From: Actinomycetes bacterium | Lineage (GTDB): Bacteria; Actinomycetota; Acidimicrobiia; Acidimicrobiales; Acidimicrobiaceae | Reading direction: 5' to 3' | DNA: 8,523 nt | NCBI GenBank assembly: GCA_021819725.1 | Contig: JAKAQR010000082.1 | Span: forward strand, 1-8,523 | In this document: positions 5,363 to 8,523 of the stretch, piece by piece | Numbering within the stretch: position 1 is the first letter of the stretch | Layout: each line of letters begins with the position of its first letter | Notes under the pieces: model-generated | Databases searched by the model: none | Told to the model about the DNA's origin: nothing | The model's input: only the letters and a program-made list of their open reading frames with translations | Program-made: the position numbers and the translations under genes

Positions 5363-7798
5363 CTACTCAACGACGAAGTTCATGACTCTCGGCAACTTAG
5401 CGATGACTCTTTGGATCTTGACCTGTTCGAGATGCGAGGCAATCGCAGTCTGTGCCAGCGGTCGAACGACCTCCTCTGGCGCCAGAGGGTCGATCGTCAA
5501 TGTGGCACGAGTCTTACCGTTCACCTGAACGACAAGTGTCACCATCGCCGAAGCAAGAAGTGCATGATCGACCTTAGGCCATGCCTGCCTATGGACATCG
5601 AGTCCATAACGGCGGTGATAGAGCTCGCTGGCAATGTGTGGGGCCATAGGAGCAAGGAGTTCAAGCAGGGTCCGCAAACCATAATCGAGAGTTACCGGAT
5701 CAACCAAATCTGCTTGGGCTTTCGACAGGGCATTCGTCAGCTCCATCAGCGCTGCAACCGACGTGTTATAGGCCCAGCGATCGATTCCGTCCGTAGTACG
5801 CGCAATGAGCTGATGCACCACCAGATAGGTGGGGTTCCCAGTGTCTGGTTCGCCCTGATTAACTGGAATTCGGTCCGCGAGTGACCAGACTCGTTGTAAG
5901 AACCGATGACATCCTTCGATCATCTCATCCGTCTGATCGGTCCAGTCAAAGTCATCAGCGGGTGGTCCAACAAAAAGATGGAAGAGGCGCAGAGCGTCGG
6001 CTCCGACGGTATCAAAGTACCGTTGAGGTGTGACGAGATTACCTTTGGACTTTGACATTTTTGACCCGCCGAGACGAATCATCCCCTGAGTAAAAAGTCG
6101 CTTGAACGGCTCCTTGAGCGTGGCTGGTGCAAGTCCAAGGTCCGAGAGCGCACGGGTGAAGAAGCGAGCATAGAGCAGATGAAGAATTGCGTGCTCCACG
6201 CCGCCAATGTACTGGTCAACCGGCATCCAGTCCTCAACCGCTTGTACATCGAAGGGGCGATCCTCCGAAAACGGATCACAAAAACGCAGATAATACCAGG
6301 ACGAGTCAACGAAGGTGTCCATAGTGTCGGTCTCACGAGTCGCCGGGCCCCCACAGCGAGGACAAGTAGTCAAACGAAACGCATCGCTATGCAATAGGGG
6401 AGACTCGCCAGTGGGCCTGAACTCAACGTCGTCAGGTGCGAGCACTGGCAGCTGGTCGTCAGGCACCGGTACGGTCCCGCACGCCTGACAGTAAAGGATT
6501 GGGATCGGGCATCCCCAGAAGCGCTGACGCGAAACCAGCCAGTCCCGCAGACGATATTTCACCGACTCGGAGCCAGCCCCAATCTTTTCGAGACGACTAA
6601 TTACCTCCGCCTTTGCCTCTTCGACCGAGAGCCCGTCAAGGAAGCCACTGTTGATCTTGGCCCCGGGACCTGTATAAACGGGGCCCACAAACCCCTCAGG
6701 ACGGGCCACGGTTTCCACCACGGGCAGACCGAAGTTCCTTGCGAACTCATAATCGCGATCATCTTCACCCGGTACGGCCATGATGGCACCAGTTCCATAG
6801 TGGCCAAGCACATAGTCGGCGACGTAGATAGGAATTCGCTCGCCAGTGATGGGATTGATGGCGTAAGTTCCAAGCGGCACGCCACGTTTGCCAGCATCCT
6901 CACCAGCCATGCGTTCCAGTTCACTCCGTGTTGCCACCTCTTCGAGAAAGGCCTTCACACGTTCTTCGAGATCAGGAGCGGTCAAGCGCTCTAGGTCAGG
7001 ATGCTCGGGCGCCACAACCGCGTACGTCGCTCCAAAGATCGTGTCTGGCCGCGTCGTAAAAACCCTCAATTTATAGTCATCAAGACCATCAACTTCAAAC
7101 GAAATCTCTGCTCCGACCGACCTACCGATCCAATTTCGCTGCATTGTCTTGACACGTTGGGGCCAATCGAGATCCTCAAGCCCCTCTAGTAACTCATCAG
7201 CGTACCGGGTGATCCTAAAGAACCACTGCGTGAGTTCTCTTCGCACGACTAGGTCGCCCGAGCGCTCACATGTGCCATCAGCTAGTACCTGCTCATTCGC
7301 CAGCACCGTCTGACACCCAGGACACCAGTTCACCGGCGCGTCTCCGCGGTAGACGAGACCCGCCTGGTAAAATCGCAAGAACAGGTACTGTGACCAGCGA
7401 ATGTAGCTGGGATCATGGCTATATATCTCACGACGCCAGTCATAGGCAGCCCCGAGTCGAGTCAGAGACGCCTTCAACTCAGCCATTCGCTCCTCGGTGA
7501 AGACCCTGGGATGCACGCCAGTGCGAATAGCTGCGTTCTCCGCCGGCAAGCCAAATGAGTCAAAGCCGATCGGGGACAGAACAGCCTCACCATTCATGGT
7601 GCGGTACCGGACATTCAGGTCGCCAAATGTATAGTTGCGCACATGACCCTGATGAGCCGGACCCGAGGGATATGGATACATACAGAGCACATAAGACTTC
7701 GGCCGCGGATCGTCATTACTGACGTGATAGGCCTCACTCTGGCTCCATCGGGCTTGCCACGCCACCTCTATTGCAGGCGGGTCATATCTATCGCTCAT
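5363..7798 (-). CDS. leuS: Leucyl-tRNA synthetase
   Basis: This class I synthetase charges tRNA-Leu with leucine in the cytoplasm. From ATG 7798 the product has 811 residues. Landmarks: [14 protein letters not shown] at the N-terminus, the HIGH-type motif in [12 protein letters not shown] (49-52), zinc region NWCPGC (Cys159, Cys162), the CP1 editing domain with [10 protein letters not shown] (249-258) and [19 protein letters not shown], the second zinc region [24 protein letters not shown] and KMSKS at 580-584. The C-terminal domain ends with VNGKTRATL and is complete. [10 protein letters not shown] runs straight into SKMSKS, so the leucine-specific insertion is absent, which accounts for much of the shorter length relative to E. 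coli (860). ATG 7798 puts the conserved YDP motif at residue 5, as usual. An in-frame GTG at 7870 would add 24 non-conserved residues. Neither start has a spaced Shine-Dalgarno. Confidence 0.95.
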   Translation of the reverse strand: MSDRYDPPAIEVAWQARWSQSEAYHVSNDDPRPKSYVLCMYPYPSGPAHQGHVRNYTFGDLNVRYRTMNGEAVLSPIGFDSFGLPAENAAIRTGVHPRVFTEERMAELKASLTRLGAAYDWRREIYSHDPSYIRWSQYLFLRFYQAGLVYRGDAPVNWCPGCQTVLANEQVLADGTCERSGDLVVRRELTQWFFRITRYADELLEGLEDLDWPQRVKTMQRNWIGRSVGAEISFEVDGLDDYKLRVFTTRPDTIFGATYAVVAPEHPDLERLTAPDLEERVKAFLEEVATRSELERMAGEDAGKRGVPLGTYAINPITGERIPIYVADYVLGHYGTGAIMAVPGEDDRDYEFARNFGLPVVETVARPEGFVGPVYTGPGAKINSGFLDGLSVEEAKAEVISRLEKIGAGSESVKYRLRDWLVSRQRFWGCPIPILYCQACGTVPVPDDQLPVLAPDDVEFRPTGESPLLHSDAFRLTTCPRCGGPATRETDTMDTFVDSSWYYLRFCDPFSEDRPFDVQAVEDWMPVDQYIGGVEHAILHLLYARFFTRALSDLGLAPATLKEPFKRLFTQGMIRLGGSKMSKSKGNLVTPQRYFDTVGADALRLFHLFVGPPADDFDWTDQTDEMIEGCHRFLQRVWSLADRIPVNQGEPDTGNPTYLVVHQLIARTTDGIDRWAYNTSVAALMELTNALSKAQADLVDPVTLDYGLRTLLELLAPMAPHIASELYHRRYGLDVHRQAWPKVDHALLASAMVTLVVQVNGKTRATLTIDPLAPEEVVRPLAQTAIASHLEQVKIQRVIAKLPRVMNFVVE

Positions 7799-7806
7799 AT
7801 CCCAAA

Positions 7807-7812
7807 AGCCTA
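7807..7812 (-). promoter_or_regulatory. Candidate proximal -10 element of leuS
   Basis: TAGGCT stands 8 nt before ATG 7798, the same geometry as the trx box. It would give a leaderless mRNA for the 811-residue LeuRS. No clear -35. Confidence 0.35.
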
Positions 7813-7877
7813 GTGCGCCGACCAGGCTCGTCTCCCAACCCGAGCTGCTCACGGGCCTGACGCTGTCCACCAGACGC

Positions 7878-7884
7878 TACACTA
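7878..7884. promoter_or_regulatory. Overlapping divergent -10 elements for tRNA-Ala and leuS
   Basis: The 7-bp TACACTA carries TACACT on the plus strand (7878-7883), 16 nt before the mature tRNA-Ala, and TAGTGT on the minus strand (7884-7879), preceded by TG one base away as in an extended -10 and 8 nt before the in-frame leuS GTG at 7870. Both match TAnnnT. Divergent transcription from symmetric -10 elements is known in bacteria. No strong -35 hexamers flank it. Confidence 0.45.
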
Positions 7885-7899
7885 ACAGGCACGACCTCT

Positions 7900-7976
7900 G
7901 GGGGTGTAGCTCAGCTGGTAGAGCGCTTGACTGGCAGTCAAGAGGTTCGTGGGTTCGAGTCCCATCACCTCCACCA
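7900..7976 (+). tRNA. tRNA-Ala (anticodon GGC), CCA encoded
   Basis: The cloverleaf is complete. Acceptor arm GGGGGTG (7900-7906) pairs fully with CACCTCC (7966-7972), including the G3-U70 wobble that identifies alanine tRNAs. D-arm GCTC/GAGC encloses AGCTGGTA. The anticodon stem CTTGA/TCAAG encloses CTGGCAG, giving GGC at 7933-7935 for codon GCC. The T-arm GTGGG/CCCAT encloses TTCGAGT. Discriminator A 7973 is followed by an encoded CCA (7974-7976). The variable loop has 6 nt (AGGTTC), one more than usual. It is read away from leuS. No obvious terminator follows. Confidence 0.96.
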
Positions 7977-8523
7977 CATTATCCCAGGTCAATAGCATGA
8001 CTTGACGTTAGGATTCTCCACTTCCCACCAGGCCAGTTGCCTATGAGAGCTTGAGCCTTGCACAGCCTGGTGCCGCGTGATGTCCAGGCGCTCTGTTGAC
8101 ACGGAGTTTCACAACGTCCTGCGTTATTTGAGGAACAGAGTCGAAGAGTCCTTAGCGATCAGTTAGCGTTCCTCAGTTGGCCACGACTGATCGAGCCACT
8201 TATGCTACCTCTGTAGAGCCGCCCCGATCTCCCAGCTCCGATCGGTGATATCAAGTACATTGACACGAATAACAAGGCAACAGGTCACTGAGACCACAAC
8301 GCGACTTGCAAGAGTCAACGGCCGTTGTGGCTGAGACCGTTCGGGTGGCTGTCACAAGCGCTGTCAAATACCTAATGGAGCGATACGCCTTCGGGAAGAG
8401 CTACCGAGAGTTCAGCCAGCGCACTTTATACAGTTTTCTGAGAGTCTCCGGGCCCTGCATGCGTCAATCAACCAATCATTTCTGCCTTCATCTGCGAATT
8501 CCTGATCATACAGCCACCTATCA
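7977..8523. other. 547-bp stretch without a recognisable gene
   Basis: No complete open frame with family resemblance is seen on either strand. It contains a weak GTCAA/TTGAC repeat just after the tRNA (7988-8006), a nested palindrome at 8294-8330 and an open plus-strand frame from 8273 to the right edge. The latter encodes a protein-like stretch (VKYLMERYAFGKSYREFSQR) after possible starts at GTG 8345 or ATG 8375, without a ribosome site. This could be the beginning of a gene continuing to the right, a gene remnant or chance. Confidence 0.5.
8294..8330. repeat. Nested palindrome
   Basis: Outer arms CCACAACG (8294-8301) and CGTTGTGG (8323-8330) are exact reverse complements. Inside them GACT (8303-8306) pairs with AGTC (8313-8316), centred on the palindrome CTTGCAAG (8305-8312). 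No T-run follows and no recognisable gene is attached. Confidence 0.45.

Noticed and set aside
5228..5884. 218-codon plus-strand open frame
   Set aside because: It lies mostly antisense to the conserved C-terminal part of leuS, has no family resemblance and no plausible ribosome site.
1..8523. CRISPR array, prophage or defence island
   Set aside because: No regularly spaced repeats, no integrase or phage structural genes and no nuclease-helicase modules are visible; the only mobile trace is the tnpB remnant.

Overview
The window looks like part of a moderately GC-rich (by eye, mid-50s percent) actinobacterial chromosome. Three things suggest this: a FolP2-type dihydropteroate synthase paralogue of the kind known from mycobacteria, an ACAD11/FadE36-like phosphotransferase, and several start codons placed 6-8 nt behind a TAnnnT box with no Shine-Dalgarno, which is the leaderless layout common in Actinobacteria. 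An acidophilic or freshwater member of the class Acidimicrobiia would fit the GC and gene content, but that is a guess.

Left part (1-1281): gene remains on the minus strand. Positions 658 down to 1 carry the 5' part of a broken IS200/IS605-family tnpB (RNA-guided nuclease/transposase accessory), with two frame changes, one in-frame TGA and an intact-looking RuvC-I motif; it runs off the left edge. A hairpin and a TTGAC motif just upstream could mark the left end of the insertion. Behind it (about 757-1209) is an unrecognised, frame-broken reading frame.

Middle (1282-4942): a minus-strand cluster reads trx-TPR (CnoX/YbbN-like thioredoxin), then folP2-like DHPS (likely TTG start), then holA (DNA polymerase III delta), with gaps of 10 and 6 nt, so almost certainly one transcript. 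A phosphotransferase of the APH/ACAD10-11 family is transcribed divergently from a 78-bp shared upstream region.

Right part (4943-8523): a 420-bp intergenic region between convergent genes holds several inverted repeats. Then comes a full-length leuS (leucyl-tRNA synthetase) on the minus strand. A tRNA-Ala(GGC) gene starts about 100 bp from it in the opposite direction, and the two appear to share an overlapping, near-symmetric -10 element. The last 547 bp contain no recognisable gene, only a nested palindrome and a possible partial reading frame running off the right edge.

The intact genes are housekeeping (replication clamp loading, translation, redox/chaperone). No defence island, CRISPR array or clearly new multi-gene system is visible. 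The points most worth a second look are the FolP2-like paralogue in an operon with trx and holA, the shared leuS/tRNA-Ala promoter with two nested leaderless-type leuS starts, and the decayed tnpB element.
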